Positions 27,204 through 37,293 of a DNA stretch of 64,000 bases are shown one piece after another. Below the pieces are notes generated by a model. It was not told where the DNA came from and did no database searches. It saw only the letters and a program-made list of their open reading frames with translations. Numbering within the stretch: the stretch's first letter is position 1; each line of letters opens with the position of its first letter. The translations under genes and the position numbers were made by a program. Origin of the DNA: Kosakonia arachidis (GTDB lineage Bacteria > Pseudomonadota > Gammaproteobacteria > Enterobacterales > Enterobacteriaceae); contig NZ_FPAU01000003.1 in assembly GCF_900116535.1 (NCBI RefSeq), forward strand, positions 250,403 to 314,402, in the 5' to 3' direction.

Positions 27204-27538
27204 ACGTCATTTTACGAATGCAATTCTTACCCTTACCGGAGGCCTGATGGATCCCGATCCCACACCTCTCCCGCGATGGAGAACTGTTTCCCGGTAAGCC
27301 TGCTTTTGCTGCCTTACCGGATGCGTAAGGCAGCGACGTTCTTGTCCCTGCCCAAACAGAAACGCCGTTGGCGCGCGTTGCCACGTCACTTGCGAAAAAT
27401 TTACACCCATTATTCATGCTGTATCGAGGCGGCAAGGTATTCGATTCCTCGCTTAGTGCCTGGGGTTCACCGCCGCGATCGAAGCTGAAAGATGATGTGC
27501 AGAAGGCACCCGTGTGAGGCGGGGGCAAGGATATGACT
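27204..27538 (+). promoter_or_regulatory. mgtA 5' leader (Mg2+/proline-sensing attenuator region)
   Basis: About 335 bases of untranslated leader containing mgtL and several GC-rich complementary segments, matching the long Mg2+-responsive mgtA leader of enterobacteria. Individual stem-loops and the Rho loading site could not be assigned by eye. A longer frame on the plus strand here (27024-27488) is not family-like and is not called. Confidence 0.65.
27247..27297 (+). CDS. mgtL: MgtL leader peptide
   Basis: 16-codon ORF reading MDPDPTPLPRWRTVSR. Prolines at 3, 5, 7 and 9 match Salmonella MgtL (MEPDPTPLP...), whose slow translation in low proline or low Mg2+ favours read-through into mgtA. 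It begins about 43 bases into the leader. The tail after LPR differs from Salmonella. Confidence 0.85.
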   Translation: MDPDPTPLPRWRTVSR

Positions 27539-30247
27539 ATGCTGAAAAACTTTACCCGGCAGCTTTTCGCTCGCCTGAACCGTCATTTACCGCGTCGCCT
27601 GGTACAGCGCGATCCGCTGCCCGGCGTACAGACCGTCGGCCACGACGATATTCCCGCGTCGATGGGCGAACGCTGCCTGTCGATTGCGGCGATGGAACCA
27701 ACACTGCTATGGCAAACTTTTGCCAGCCACCCGGAAGGGCTTACCGCGCAAGAAGTGGCGCAGGCGCGCGAAACGCACGGTGAAAACCTGATCCCGGCGC
27801 AGAAGCCGTCACCGTGGTGGGTACATCTGTGGAGCTGCTATCGCAACCCGTTTAATCTGCTGCTCACCTGCCTTGGGATAATCTCCTATGCTTCGGAAGA
27901 TCTGTTCGCTTCTGGCGTGATTGCGCTGATGGTGGCGATTTCCACCCTGCTCAACTTCCTGCAAGAAGCGCGTTCCACCAAAGCGGCGGATGCGCTGAAA
28001 GCGATGGTCAGCAACACCGCGACGGTGCTGCGGGTAGTGAATGAAAAGGGTGAGAATAGCTGGTGCGAGATCCCTATCGATCAACTGGTGCCGGGCGATA
28101 TCGTCAAGCTGGCGGCGGGCGACATGATCCCGGCGGATCTGCGCGTCTTGCAGGCGCGGGATCTGTTCGTTGCCCAGGCGTCGCTGACCGGTGAATCCCT
28201 GCCGGTAGAAAAAGTGGCAACCAGCCGCCAGACGGAGCAGAAAAACCCGCTTGAGTGCGACACGCTGTGTTTTATGGGCACCAATGTGGTGAGCGGAACC
28301 GCGCAGTCAATGGTGATTGGCACGGGCGGCAACACCTGGTTTGGGCAACTGGCCGGGCGCGTCAGCGAACAAGAAAGCGAACCGAACGCCTTTCAGAAAG
28401 GGATCAGCCGCGTCAGCATGCTGCTGATCCGCTTTATGCTGGTGATGACGCCGATCGTCTTGTTGATCAACGGCTTTACCAAAGGTGACTGGTGGGAAGC
28501 GGCGCTGTTTGCCCTCTCGGTTGCCGTTGGCCTGACGCCGGAAATGTTGCCGATGATTGTGACCTCAACGCTGGCGCGCGGCGCAGTGAAACTGTCGAAA
28601 CAGAAAGTGATCGTTAAACATCTGGATGCGATCCAGAACTTTGGCGCGATGGACATTCTGTGTACCGATAAAACCGGTACGCTGACGCAGGATAAGATCG
28701 TGCTGGAAACGCACACCGATATCAGCGGCAAAGTCAGCGAATGGGTGCTACATAGCGCATGGCTGAACAGCCACTATCAGACCGGGTTGAAAAACCTGCT
28801 GGACACCGCTGTACTGGAAGGCGTCGATGCGGAAGTGGCGCAGACGCTCTCTTCGGGCTGGCGCAAAGTGGATGAGATTCCGTTTGATTTTGAACGCCGC
28901 CGGATGTCGGTGGTGGTTGCCCAACAAGCGGATGTGCATCAACTGATCTGCAAAGGCGCGCTGACAGAAATTCTCAGTGTGTGCTCGCAGGTACGTTTTA
29001 ATGGCGAGATTTTCCCGCTGGATGACACCATGCTGCGGCGCATTGAACGCGTCACCAGCACCCTGAACCGCCAGGGGCTGCGCGTGGTGGCGGTAGCGAC
29101 CAAATACCTGCCTGCGCGCACGGGAGATTATCAGCGTGCGGATGAGTCGGATTTGATCCTCGAAGGCTACATTGCGTTCCTCGATCCGCCGAAAGAAACC
29201 ACCGCTCCGGCGCTGAAAGCGCTAAAAGCCAGCGGCATCACCGTTAAGATCCTTACCGGTGACAGCGAACTCGTGGCTGCCAAAGTGTGCCATGAAGTTG
29301 GGCTGGAAGTGGGCGACGCGCTGACCGGCAACGAAATCGAACATTTGAGCGATGATGAACTGGCGCAGATGGCGAAACATATCACGCTGTTTGCCCGCCT
29401 TACGCCGCTGCACAAAGAGCGCATTGTTCGCTTACTGAAACGCGAAGGGCATGTGGTCGGCTTTATGGGCGACGGTATTAACGATGCCCCGGCGCTGCGC
29501 GCGGCGGATATCGGTATTTCCGTGGATAGCGCGGTCGATATCGCCCGCGAAGCCGCCGATATCATCCTGCTGGAAAAGAGTCTGATGGTGCTGGAAGAAG
29601 GGGTTATTGAAGGCCGTCGGACGTTCTCCAACATGCTGAAATACATTAAAATGACGGCCAGTTCTAACTTCGGTAACGTCTTCAGCGTGCTGGTGGCGAG
29701 CGCCTTCCTGCCGTTTCTGCCGATGCTGCCATTGCACTTACTGATTCAGAACCTGCTGTACGATGTGTCGCAGGTGGCGATCCCGTTTGATAATGTTGAC
29801 GACGAGCAAATTGCTAAACCGCAGCGTTGGAACCCGGCAGATCTCGGGCGTTTTATGATCTTCTTCGGGCCGATCAGTTCAATCTTCGACATTGTGACCT
29901 TCTGCGTGATGTGGTGGGTGTTCAAAGCTAATGTGCCGGAAGCGCAAACCCTGTTCCAGTCTGGCTGGTTTGTGGTTGGCTTACTGTCGCAAACGTTGAT
30001 TGTGCACATGATCCGTACCCGTCGCGTGCCGTTTATCCAGAGCCGCGCCGCATGGCCGCTGATTGCCATGACGCTGATGGTGATTTGCGTCGGTATTGCG
30101 CTGCCATTCTCGCCGCTGGCGAGCTACCTGCAATTGCAGGCACTGCCGCTGAGCTACTTCCCGTGGCTGGTGGCGATTCTGGCTGGTTACATGACGCTGA
30201 CCCAGTGTGTGAAAGGCTTTTACAGCCGTCGCTATGGCTGGCAGTAA
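27539..30247 (+). CDS. mgtA: Magnesium-transporting P-type ATPase
   Basis: 902 residues from this start. P3B-type ATPase that imports Mg2+ across the inner membrane. Landmarks: TGESLPVEK (actuator), phosphorylation site DKTGTLTQDK, FDFERRRMSVV, GDGINDAPALRAADIGI (hinge), and C-terminal helices ending SRRYGWQ. ATG 27539 is chosen because AAGG lies eight bases upstream; ATG 27533 is in frame but only two bases from it. Expression should follow PhoPQ and the leader described upstream. Confidence 0.97.
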   Translation: MLKNFTRQLFARLNRHLPRRLVQRDPLPGVQTVGHDDIPASMGERCLSIAAMEPTLLWQTFASHPEGLTAQEVAQARETHGENLIPAQKPSPWWVHLWSCYRNPFNLLLTCLGIISYASEDLFASGVIALMVAISTLLNFLQEARSTKAADALKAMVSNTATVLRVVNEKGENSWCEIPIDQLVPGDIVKLAAGDMIPADLRVLQARDLFVAQASLTGESLPVEKVATSRQTEQKNPLECDTLCFMGTNVVSGTAQSMVIGTGGNTWFGQLAGRVSEQESEPNAFQKGISRVSMLLIRFMLVMTPIVLLINGFTKGDWWEAALFALSVAVGLTPEMLPMIVTSTLARGAVKLSKQKVIVKHLDAIQNFGAMDILCTDKTGTLTQDKIVLETHTDISGKVSEWVLHSAWLNSHYQTGLKNLLDTAVLEGVDAEVAQTLSSGWRKVDEIPFDFERRRMSVVVAQQADVHQLICKGALTEILSVCSQVRFNGEIFPLDDTMLRRIERVTSTLNRQGLRVVAVATKYLPARTGDYQRADESDLILEGYIAFLDPPKETTAPALKALKASGITVKILTGDSELVAAKVCHEVGLEVGDALTGNEIEHLSDDELAQMAKHITLFARLTPLHKERIVRLLKREGHVVGFMGDGINDAPALRAADIGISVDSAVDIAREAADIILLEKSLMVLEEGVIEGRRTFSNMLKYIKMTASSNFGNVFSVLVASAFLPFLPMLPLHLLIQNLLYDVSQVAIPFDNVDDEQIAKPQRWNPADLGRFMIFFGPISSIFDIVTFCVMWWVFKANVPEAQTLFQSGWFVVGLLSQTLIVHMIRTRRVPFIQSRAAWPLIAMTLMVICVGIALPFSPLASYLQLQALPLSYFPWLVAILAGYMTLTQCVKGFYSRRYGWQ

Positions 30248-30368
30248 TCCGTTAATTGCCCGGTGGCGCTATGTTTACTGGGCCTGTGTTACTGCTGTGT
30301 GCGGCGGGGAAGGTTGATTTGCTGTATTTCATGCCGGGTGACGGCGGGCTTAGCTGAGATGCGGAATG

Positions 30369-30408
30369 TTACAGGCAAGATGGGGAGCTTCGCTTATCCT
30401 GCCTGTAA
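30369..30408. other. Long inverted repeat between convergent mgtA and ridA
   Basis: TTACAGGCA..TGCCTGTAA with a partly paired interior, followed by a second GC-rich hairpin (TGGCCG..CGGCCA, 30414-30437). Neither has a T run. Likely acts as mRNA 3' end structure for both genes. Confidence 0.45.
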
Positions 30409-30451
30409 ACTGACTGGCCGGGTACGTTTACGCGGCCATCCGGTATGCGGA

Positions 30452-30838
30452 TTAGCGACGTACGGCGATCGCTTCAATCTCGATTTTCACATCTTTCGGC
30501 AGACGAGCCACTTCCACGCAGGAACGCGCCGGGAAGGTGGCGTTATGCTCGGCGAAAAAGGCTTCGTAAGTGGCGTTAACGGTGGCGAAATCGTTAAGAT
30601 CTTTCACGAACACGGTAGTTTTCACAATGTCGCCCACTTTCAGGCCAGCGGCCTCGACGATTGCTTTCACGTTGTCGAGAGACTGGCGCGCCTGCGCGGC
30701 GACATCTTCCGGCACGCTGCCGGTTTTCGGATCAACCGGGATTTGGCCGGATGTGAGGATCATATTGCCGAGATCAACCGCCTGCACATAAGGGCCGATG
30801 GCAGCTGGCGCATTTTCCGTCGCGATAACTTTAGTCAT
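30452..30838 (-). CDS. ridA: 2-iminobutanoate/2-iminopropanoate deaminase
   Basis: 128 residues. YjgF/YER057c/UK114 family enzyme that hydrolyses reactive enamine/imine products of PLP dehydratases. The catalytic Arg lies in FPARSCVEVARLP; SGQIPVDPKTG and EIEAIAV are also family motifs. Nearly identical to E. coli RidA. Located next to pyrI, same strand, separate by 80 bases, as in E. coli. Confidence 0.98.
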   Translation of the reverse strand: MTKVIATENAPAAIGPYVQAVDLGNMILTSGQIPVDPKTGSVPEDVAAQARQSLDNVKAIVEAAGLKVGDIVKTTVFVKDLNDFATVNATYEAFFAEHNATFPARSCVEVARLPKDVKIEIEAIAVRR

Positions 30839-30920
30839 GATGTTTCCTGAATATCAGCGGTAAGAAGGTGGCGGTCATTATACACGTTATCGCACAGACC
30901 GCCTCTTTACTGGCTGGGCG

Positions 30921-31382
30921 TTAATTGGCCAGCACGACGTGATGTGAGAACTCTTTCTCGCAGTATTTGCACTTCAACGCGATATCCTGCTCGCGTTGTT
31001 TTACCGCAAAGCTGGAAGCGACCGGCTCGGCATGGCTGATGCAGTTGCTGTTCGGGCACACCAGGACGCCATTGATGCGTTCTGGCAGGCTCGGGCGTGA
31101 TTTGCCCACCACTTCATACTCATCAATCCGGTTGACGGTGGCCTGCGGCGCATACAGCGCCAACTGGTTGACCTGCTCATCGGTGAGAAATGTGTTCTCG
31201 ATTTTGATCAAATCCTTGCGACCCATTTCGCCGGACGGCAGGTTAAGGCCAATAGTAATGCGCTGGTCGGTTTCCGTCAGTTTGAACAGCGTCAACAGCT
31301 TGAACCCGACGCGGGCAGGGATGTGGTCAATCACGGTGCCGCGTTTAATGGCTTCGACCTGAAGTTTATTATCGTGTGTCAT
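30921..31382 (-). CDS. pyrI: Aspartate carbamoyltransferase regulatory chain
   Basis: 153 residues. Allosteric subunit of ATCase binding ATP and CTP. The N-terminal nucleotide domain ([22 protein letters not shown]) and the zinc domain with four cysteines (CPNSNC and CKYC) are intact. Starts 13 bases after the pyrB stop in the pyrBI operon. Confidence 0.99.
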   Translation of the reverse strand: MTHDNKLQVEAIKRGTVIDHIPARVGFKLLTLFKLTETDQRITIGLNLPSGEMGRKDLIKIENTFLTDEQVNQLALYAPQATVNRIDEYEVVGKSRPSLPERINGVLVCPNSNCISHAEPVASSFAVKQREQDIALKCKYCEKEFSHHVVLAN

Positions 31383-31395
31383 TGTCGTTTCCCCC

Positions 31396-32331
31396 TTACA
31401 GAGCCAAATCGCGATTGAGAACTAACGCCAGCAGAGCCTGGCGGGCGAAAATGCCGTTGCCGGCCTGCTGGAAATACCAGGCGTGCGGTGTTTTATCAAC
31501 GTCGGTGGTGATTTCGTCAACGCGCGGCAGCGGATGCAGTACCTTCATATTGCTGCGTGCGCCGATCAGATCGCTGGCGCGCAAAACAAACTGCGCTTTG
31601 ACGTTGGCGTATTCCGACGGGTCCAGACGTTCTTTCTGTACGCGGGTCATATACAGGACATCGACTTCCGCCATCACCTCTTCAATACTGGCGTGCACGC
31701 TCCAGGCCATGCCTTTCTCGTCGAGCATATCCAGAATGTACTGCGGCATTGCCAGTGCATCCGGGGCGATAAAGTAGAAGCGGTTGCCGCTGAATTTTGC
31801 CAGCGCCTGCGCCAGTGAATGCACGGTACGGCCATACTTCAGGTCGCCGACCATAGCGATATGCAGGTTTTCAAGGCGCCCCTGCGTCTCCTGAATGGTG
31901 AAGAGATCAAGCAGCGTTTGCGTCGGATGTTGGTTGGCGCCGTCACCAGCGTTCAGCACCGGAATACCGCCGGAAAATTCGGTCGCCAGACGCGCCGCGC
32001 CCTCCTGTGGGTGGCGCATCACAATGGCATCCACATAGGTACTGATAACCGAAATGGTGTCTGCCAGCGTTTCGCCTTTCTTACCCAGCGATGTGTTGCT
32101 GCTGTCAGAAAAGCCGACCACGCTCGCGCCGAGACGGTGCATGGAGGTTTCAAATGACAGACGCGTACGGGTGGAGGCTTCAAAGAAGCAACTGGCGATC
32201 ACTTTATGCTTGAGCAGCTCTGGCTGGGGGTTGGCCTTCAGTCGTGCAGCGGTGTTAAGCACCAGTTCCAGTTCTTCGCGGCTGAGATCGTTTATGGAAA
32301 TGATATGTTTCTGATATAGCGGATTAGCCAT
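31396..32331 (-). CDS. pyrB: Aspartate carbamoyltransferase catalytic chain
   Basis: 311 residues. Makes carbamoyl-aspartate in pyrimidine synthesis. Carbamoyl-phosphate motif [17 protein letters not shown] and the HPLPRVDEI loop are present. The start is ATG 32331 ([11 protein letters not shown]) after AGGAG; the open frame runs 13 codons further into the attenuator and is rejected. Controlled by the pyrL attenuator upstream. Confidence 0.98.
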   Translation of the reverse strand: MANPLYQKHIISINDLSREELELVLNTAARLKANPQPELLKHKVIASCFFEASTRTRLSFETSMHRLGASVVGFSDSSNTSLGKKGETLADTISVISTYVDAIVMRHPQEGAARLATEFSGGIPVLNAGDGANQHPTQTLLDLFTIQETQGRLENLHIAMVGDLKYGRTVHSLAQALAKFSGNRFYFIAPDALAMPQYILDMLDEKGMAWSVHASIEEVMAEVDVLYMTRVQKERLDPSEYANVKAQFVLRASDLIGARSNMKVLHPLPRVDEITTDVDKTPHAWYFQQAGNGIFARQALLALVLNRDLAL

Positions 32332-32352
32332 GGTTATCTCCTGACGACTGCG

Positions 32353-32380
32353 CAAAAAAAAGCCCCTCAATAGAGGGGCT
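32353..32380 (-). terminator. pyrBI attenuator terminator
   Basis: On the minus strand AGCCCCTC-TATT-GAGGGGCT followed by eight or more T. It overlaps the 3' end of pyrL, so a ribosome following RNA polymerase closely (low UTP) blocks the hairpin, as in E. coli. Confidence 0.93.
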
Positions 32381-32471
32381 GTGGAATAGGGTTCGCAACG
32401 GGAAAGAAAAATGGCAGGTCAGCGCCTTTTTTCAGACGCGGTAAGACAGTTTGTCGTACACACTGGACCAT
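32367..32471 (-). CDS. pyrL: pyrBI operon leader peptide
   Basis: 34 codons: [20 protein letters not shown] then [14 protein letters not shown]. The first 23 residues follow E. coli PyrL closely (MVQCVRHFVLPRLKKDAGLP), the tail differs. GGGAGGAAGT ribosome site just upstream. A T-rich pause region in the coding strand lies within the FFF codons, as expected for UTP-sensitive attenuation. Confidence 0.9.
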   Translation of the reverse strand: MVQCVRQTVLPRLKKGADLPFFFPVANPIPQPLY

Positions 32472-32496
32472 ACTTCCTCCCGGCAAATTGTCCCGG

Positions 32497-32524
32497 ATTA
32501 TACGCAGCTACTTTTTTGGATCAA
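32497..32524 (-). promoter_or_regulatory. pyrBI promoter
   Basis: Minus strand TTGATC - 16 bases - TATAAT, followed by CCGGGACAATTTGCC as at the main E. coli pyrBI promoter. Lies 26 bases upstream of the pyrL start. Confidence 0.8.
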
Positions 32525-32623
32525 GCGATTGATGCACATTTTACGCAGTGCAAACGGTTCTCTTTGAATATTAATGCGTTCTAAGTAGATAATTAATTTG
32601 TTTGTGTGTTAGCGCCGTATGCA

Positions 32624-33154
32624 TTACGACTCTGGGCGCAACCCAGACAACACTGCCCCTCCCTCGACGCCAGGGATTTCCGGCAATTGGTGATAATCCA
32701 GAATGCGTGCCACGGCGCGGCCCTAGCCGGCCACGGTGTGAATAAGGATAAATTCGCGATTATGTTCAACGCTGCTCACCATTTCGGAGACCGTGCGGGC
32801 GGCGTCCGGCACCGGGCGCAGCTGTGGATTCAGCGCATAAATTTTTAGTCCTTTGGCGTTGCGGATTTTTATCACGCCGAGCACTTTCAACAGGCGGGAC
32901 ACGGTGGACTGGCGGTGTTTGAACAGGCTATTGGCAATAAACTTAACGCCCTGTGGCGTGGTGAGTTCAGAAAAGCCCATTAACACCGCACCGCGACCGA
33001 TCACTAATACATCACCACCTTCTAAGGTGGCATGGTCATAATTAATATTTTCGTCGCCAAAGTATTTAATAAATTCACCGTCAGCGAAGGCCGGATGCCA
33101 GCGATAAATCGCACGCAGATTGTATGTTTCGCGCTGGCAAGCCGGTTTGGCCAT
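32624..33154 (-). pseudogene. Fossil fusion of arginine deiminase (arcA) and an arginine repressor (argR)
   Basis: The first 82 codons match the middle of arginine deiminase ([29 protein letters not shown]) up to SLFKHRQ near 32909. The same frame then continues as the C-terminal half of an ArgR-type repressor ([30 protein letters not shown]). A TAG at 32723 replaces the expected Tyr codon, and the frame goes on with recognisable GRAVARILDYHQLPEI to a TAA at 32624. The N-terminal and catalytic-Cys parts of ArcA are missing. Salmonella carries an arginine deiminase cluster with its own repressor at this place; here an internal deletion fused its ends. Not expected to be functional. Confidence 0.85.
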
Positions 33155-33969
<815 letters not shown>

Positions 33970-33972
33970 TAA

Positions 33973-34002
33973 TGCCCCCTCACCCGGAGCGGGTGAGGGG
34001 CA
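33973..34002. terminator. Strong hairpin between convergent yjgK and argI
   Basis: TGCCCC-CTCACCC..GGGTGAG-GGGCA stem of about 12 pairs just after both stops. A T run is lacking on the plus strand and short (TTTTG) on the minus side, so it may stop weakly or just shield 3' ends. Confidence 0.6.
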
Positions 34003-34006
34003 AAAC

Positions 34007-35011
34007 TTACTGGCTGAGTGTTGCCACCATGACGGCTTTGATGGTGTGCATGCGGTTTTCCGCCTGGTCGAACACGACGCTTGCCGGTGATTCAAACACT
34101 TCATTGGTGACTTCCATGCCGCCGTGCAGGCCAAACTCTTCCGCCATTTTTTTGCCGAGTGTGGTTTGATCGTCATGGAAGGCCGGCAGACAATGCAAGA
34201 ATTTCACCTGCGGGTTACCGGTCAGCGATAGCATCATACTGTTCACCTGGTAAGGGCGCAGCAGCGCGATGCGTTCAGCCCATTTCTCTTTGGCTTCGCC
34301 CATCGATACCCAGACATCGGTATAGATGAAATCTGCGCCCTTCACGCCAGTGGCGATATCTTCTGTCAGTAGAATATTGCCGCCATTTTTCACTGCCAGC
34401 GCGGTGCACTCCGCCACCAGGCTGGCATCTGGCCAGCAGGCTTTCGGTGCAACAAGACGCAGATCCAGACCCACCAGCGCTGCCGCTTCCAGCATTGAGT
34501 TGCCCATGTTATTGCGCGCATCACCCGCGTAGACCAGCGTCATCTGGTTGAACGGTTTGCCCGGTAGGTGCTCGCGCATGGTCAGCAGATCTGCCAGCAA
34601 TTGCGTCGGGTGGAACTCATTGGTTAAACCGTTCCACACCGGCACGCCTGCATATTGCGCCAGCGTTTCGACAATCTCCTGGCCGTAGCCACGATATTGA
34701 ATACCATCGTACATACGGCCCAGCACGCGTGCGGTATCTTTAATTGATTCTTTATGGCCTATCTGACTGCCGCTTGGCGCAAGATAAGTGACGCGGGCAC
34801 CCTGATCGTATGCGGCAACTTCGAAAGAGCATCGGGTGCGGGTAGAGTCTTTTTCGAAGATGAGCGCGATGTTTTTGCCGGTAAGTTTCTGCACTTCCTG
34901 GCCTTTTTTCTTATCAGCTTTTAATTGCGAGGCGAGTTGCAGCAGGGCATTGATTTCCGCAGGTGTAAAATCGAGCAGTTTCAAAAAATGTTTCTGGTAA
35001 AACGCAGACAT
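34007..35011 (-). CDS. argI: Ornithine carbamoyltransferase
   Basis: 334 residues. Makes citrulline from ornithine and carbamoyl phosphate. STRTRCSFE carbamoyl-phosphate motif, [11 protein letters not shown], and the HCLPAFHDD ornithine loop with catalytic Cys are present. Start 35011 (MSAFYQKHF) follows AGGAAAAC; six codons upstream are open but not family-like. Two ARG boxes lie over the promoter. Confidence 0.98.
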   Translation of the reverse strand: MSAFYQKHFLKLLDFTPAEINALLQLASQLKADKKKGQEVQKLTGKNIALIFEKDSTRTRCSFEVAAYDQGARVTYLAPSGSQIGHKESIKDTARVLGRMYDGIQYRGYGQEIVETLAQYAGVPVWNGLTNEFHPTQLLADLLTMREHLPGKPFNQMTLVYAGDARNNMGNSMLEAAALVGLDLRLVAPKACWPDASLVAECTALAVKNGGNILLTEDIATGVKGADFIYTDVWVSMGEAKEKWAERIALLRPYQVNSMMLSLTGNPQVKFLHCLPAFHDDQTTLGKKMAEEFGLHGGMEVTNEVFESPASVVFDQAENRMHTIKAVMVATLSQ

Positions 35012-35038
35012 GTTTTCCTCACATGGCAAAGGCCACTT

Positions 35039-35077
35039 GTTGAATTAAAATTCAATTTATATGTATGAATATGCATT
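35039..35077 (-). promoter_or_regulatory. Paired ARG boxes of argI
   Basis: Two 18-base sites, 35039-35056 (core TGAATTAAAATTCA) and 35060-35077 (core TGTATGAATATGCA), separated by three bases, the standard ArgR layout. Both resemble AATGAATAATTATTCATA. They lie 28 bases upstream of the argI start. Confidence 0.85.
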
Positions 35078-35173
35078 TGCAACCCCGGCGCATAAATCTT
35101 TTCGGCGAGGAGTGGAGGCAATCGCGGCGGTGTGTGACAATAAGTGTATCTGCCACATTATGAGGAACGAGCC

Positions 35174-35605
35174 ATGGCGAACCCGGAACACCTGGAAGAG
35201 CAGCGCGAAGAGACGCGTTTGATTATTGAAGAATTGCTGGAAGATGGCAGCGATCCTGACGCGCTTTACACCATTGAGCATCATCTTTCGGCAGATGATT
35301 TTGAGACGCTGGAAAAGGCCGCCGTTGAAGCGTTCAAGTTGGGTTATGAAGTGACTGAACCGGAAGAGCTGGAGCTCGACGAAGGTGAAGTGGTGATTTG
35401 TTGCGACGTACTGAGCGAATGTGCTCTGAACGCCGAGCTTATTGACACGCAAGTTGAACAACTGATCAATCTCGCAGAGAAGGTCGGTGTTGAGTACGAC
35501 GGTTGGGGTACTTACTACGAAGATCCTGACGGTGAAGAAGGCGAAGATGGCGAAGAAGGTGACGACGATTACGTCGATGAAGAAGACGACGGCGTGCGCC
35601 ACTGA
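35174..35605 (+). CDS. rraB: Ribonuclease E inhibitor RraB
   Basis: 143 residues (E. coli 138). Very acidic protein that binds RNase E and changes the composition of the degradosome. Sequence [25 protein letters not shown] and the acidic tail [16 protein letters not shown] identify it. Start 35174 has GAGGA seven bases upstream; ten earlier in-frame codons are discounted. It is followed after 45 bases by miaE. Confidence 0.97.
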   Translation: MANPEHLEEQREETRLIIEELLEDGSDPDALYTIEHHLSADDFETLEKAAVEAFKLGYEVTEPEELELDEGEVVICCDVLSECALNAELIDTQVEQLINLAEKVGVEYDGWGTYYEDPDGEEGEDGEEGDDDYVDEEDDGVRH

Positions 35606-35650
35606 GTGACCGTTGCGGCAGCGCCTGCTGCCGCAAAGCAAGGAACTGCC

Positions 35651-36433
35651 ATGGATTACCCGCAAATACTCGCCCCGGTTTTAGATTTTCTCCACTGCCC
35701 GACCCCCAACGCCTGGATAGAAAAAGCCCGCGACCCGGCCGTGCTGCCGCTGCTGCTGACCGACCACATGGTCTGCGAACTGAAAGCGGCGCAAACCGCC
35801 ATGCTGCTGGTTCGCAAATATGTGGCGGATAAAGCCGGTTCGGACGCGCTGTTGGCGTGGCTGAAACCTTACGAAGCCTTCACCTTCCGTGAAGGGCCGG
35901 AACCGGATTTTGTCGCCCTGCATAAACAGATTGGCAAAAGTGTCATGCCGCAGACCGACGATGCCTGGGGACGCCAGCTTATCGACAGCATGGTGCTGTT
36001 GATTAAAGAGGAACTACACCATTTCTGGCAGGTGCGGGAAGCGATGAACGCCCGTAATATTCCCTACGTCAAAATCACCGCCAGCCGTTATGCCAAAGGT
36101 ATGCTGAAAGAGGTTCGCACTCATGAGCCGCTCACTTTGGTCGATAAACTTATTTGCGGCGCTTACATTGAAGCCCGATCCTGTGAACGCTTTGCCGCGC
36201 TGGCACCGTGGCTGGAGGCTGATTTGCAGAGCTTTTATTTGTCCCTGCTGCGTTCAGAGGCGCGTCACTATCAGGATTATCTGGCCCTGGCACAGCAGAT
36301 CTCCACTGTCGATATCAGCCCGCGCGTGCGTCATTTTGGCGAAGTGGAAGCAGCGCTGATCTCAACACCGGATATGGAGTTCCGTTTTCACAGCGGCGTG
36401 CCGGTGTCATTCAACATTAAGGGAAAAGGATGA
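35651..36433 (+). CDS. miaE: tRNA-(ms2io6A)-hydroxylase
   Basis: 260 residues. Non-haem di-iron enzyme that hydroxylates ms2i6A at position 37 of tRNAs, using O2. Iron-binding helices show EELHHF (about residue 120), EARSCERF (about 175) and SEARHYQDY (about 203). Present in Salmonella, absent from E. coli K-12. Start 35651 follows AAGGAA; a 15-codon extension is possible but lacks a ribosome site. The stop overlaps the next gene (ATGA). Confidence 0.95.
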   Translation: MDYPQILAPVLDFLHCPTPNAWIEKARDPAVLPLLLTDHMVCELKAAQTAMLLVRKYVADKAGSDALLAWLKPYEAFTFREGPEPDFVALHKQIGKSVMPQTDDAWGRQLIDSMVLLIKEELHHFWQVREAMNARNIPYVKITASRYAKGMLKEVRTHEPLTLVDKLICGAYIEARSCERFAALAPWLEADLQSFYLSLLRSEARHYQDYLALAQQISTVDISPRVRHFGEVEAALISTPDMEFRFHSGVPVSFNIKGKG

Positions 36434-37254
36434 ACTGGACGCACGTCTTGATGGCGGGGTATGTCGGTGCGGCGATAACCATTATCACCGGGCTGATGCG
36501 AAAAAAAGGGTGGCTAAGCAAGGGCGGAGCGGCAGTACTGGCAGTGGTATTTATCGCCCTGTGGAATTTTATCGATATCCGCTATTTGCAGGCGCAAAAA
36601 AATGCGCAAACCGCCGAGGCGCGATTTGATGCGATGGTGCAGCAAATTCCCACCTGGCAATTAATTGCCGAACACGAACCGAAGCTGTTTAGCGAACTGC
36701 GTAATCAGGTCGTGGTGCTGATGAAAGTCGGTGCCAGCGATCAAAAAATTATCGATACTATCCAGCCCCGGTTTAGCGCTTTGCAAATGCAACGTATGCC
36801 ACTGGCATCCGATCAACAGGTGGTTGCGGAAACGCGCGTGTTAATCGATCAAACGATAGAAATGCAAAAAATCAGCGATGATGCCTGCTTCCGTTTCCAC
36901 TATCCAGAGGTAAAAGGCGGCGTTAACCCGGTGGCGCTTAACTCGCGCGAGACGCTGAAACGCCGTCTGGACACCGATTACGCCATGCTACAGGCCACCT
37001 ACGGGCCGGATAAGCACACCATTACGCCACAAGAGGAGAAGCAAGCGCAGGCGGATCTCGAACCGATTTTGCGTCAGCTCTACAGCAAATACGGGCAGGA
37101 TGTGCAATTGCTCAGCCATCCGGATAAGGCATCTGGCAAAGAGAAAGTGGTTTGCGACATGATGCTGGATATTTTGAACGGGGTGCAGGCGCTACCGCAG
37201 GCGCGGGCAGCGGGTCTGTATCGTTCATTAATGCTTGAGGCGAACCGCTCGTAA
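36430..37254 (+). CDS. Uncharacterised two-helix inner-membrane protein
   Basis: 274 residues, not recognised. Two N-terminal hydrophobic helices (residues 5-22 and 33-50) are followed by a soluble, helical domain of about 220 residues, with features TWQLIAEHEPKLFSELRNQVV, DDACFRFHYPEVKGG and KVVCDMMLDILNG; two cysteines (in DDACF and VVCDM) could pair if the domain is periplasmic. It overlaps miaE by four bases and ends at a terminator, so it is co-translated with miaE. Nothing shown ties it to tRNA modification. Confidence 0.75.
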   Translation: MNWTHVLMAGYVGAAITIITGLMRKKGWLSKGGAAVLAVVFIALWNFIDIRYLQAQKNAQTAEARFDAMVQQIPTWQLIAEHEPKLFSELRNQVVVLMKVGASDQKIIDTIQPRFSALQMQRMPLASDQQVVAETRVLIDQTIEMQKISDDACFRFHYPEVKGGVNPVALNSRETLKRRLDTDYAMLQATYGPDKHTITPQEEKQAQADLEPILRQLYSKYGQDVQLLSHPDKASGKEKVVCDMMLDILNGVQALPQARAAGLYRSLMLEANRS

Positions 37255-37263
37255 TCAGCGCAA

Positions 37264-37290
37264 GGAGCGGGTGTGACACCCGCTCTTTTA
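37264..37290 (+). terminator. Intrinsic terminator after the miaE-linked gene
   Basis: GAGCGGGTG-TGA-CACCCGCTC stem followed by TTTTA. Lies between convergent genes and fits the plus strand best. Confidence 0.85.
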
Positions 37291-37293
37291 CCG

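Noticed and set aside
30263-30850. 195-codon plus-strand frame after mgtA
   Set aside because: Mostly antisense to ridA; no family match.
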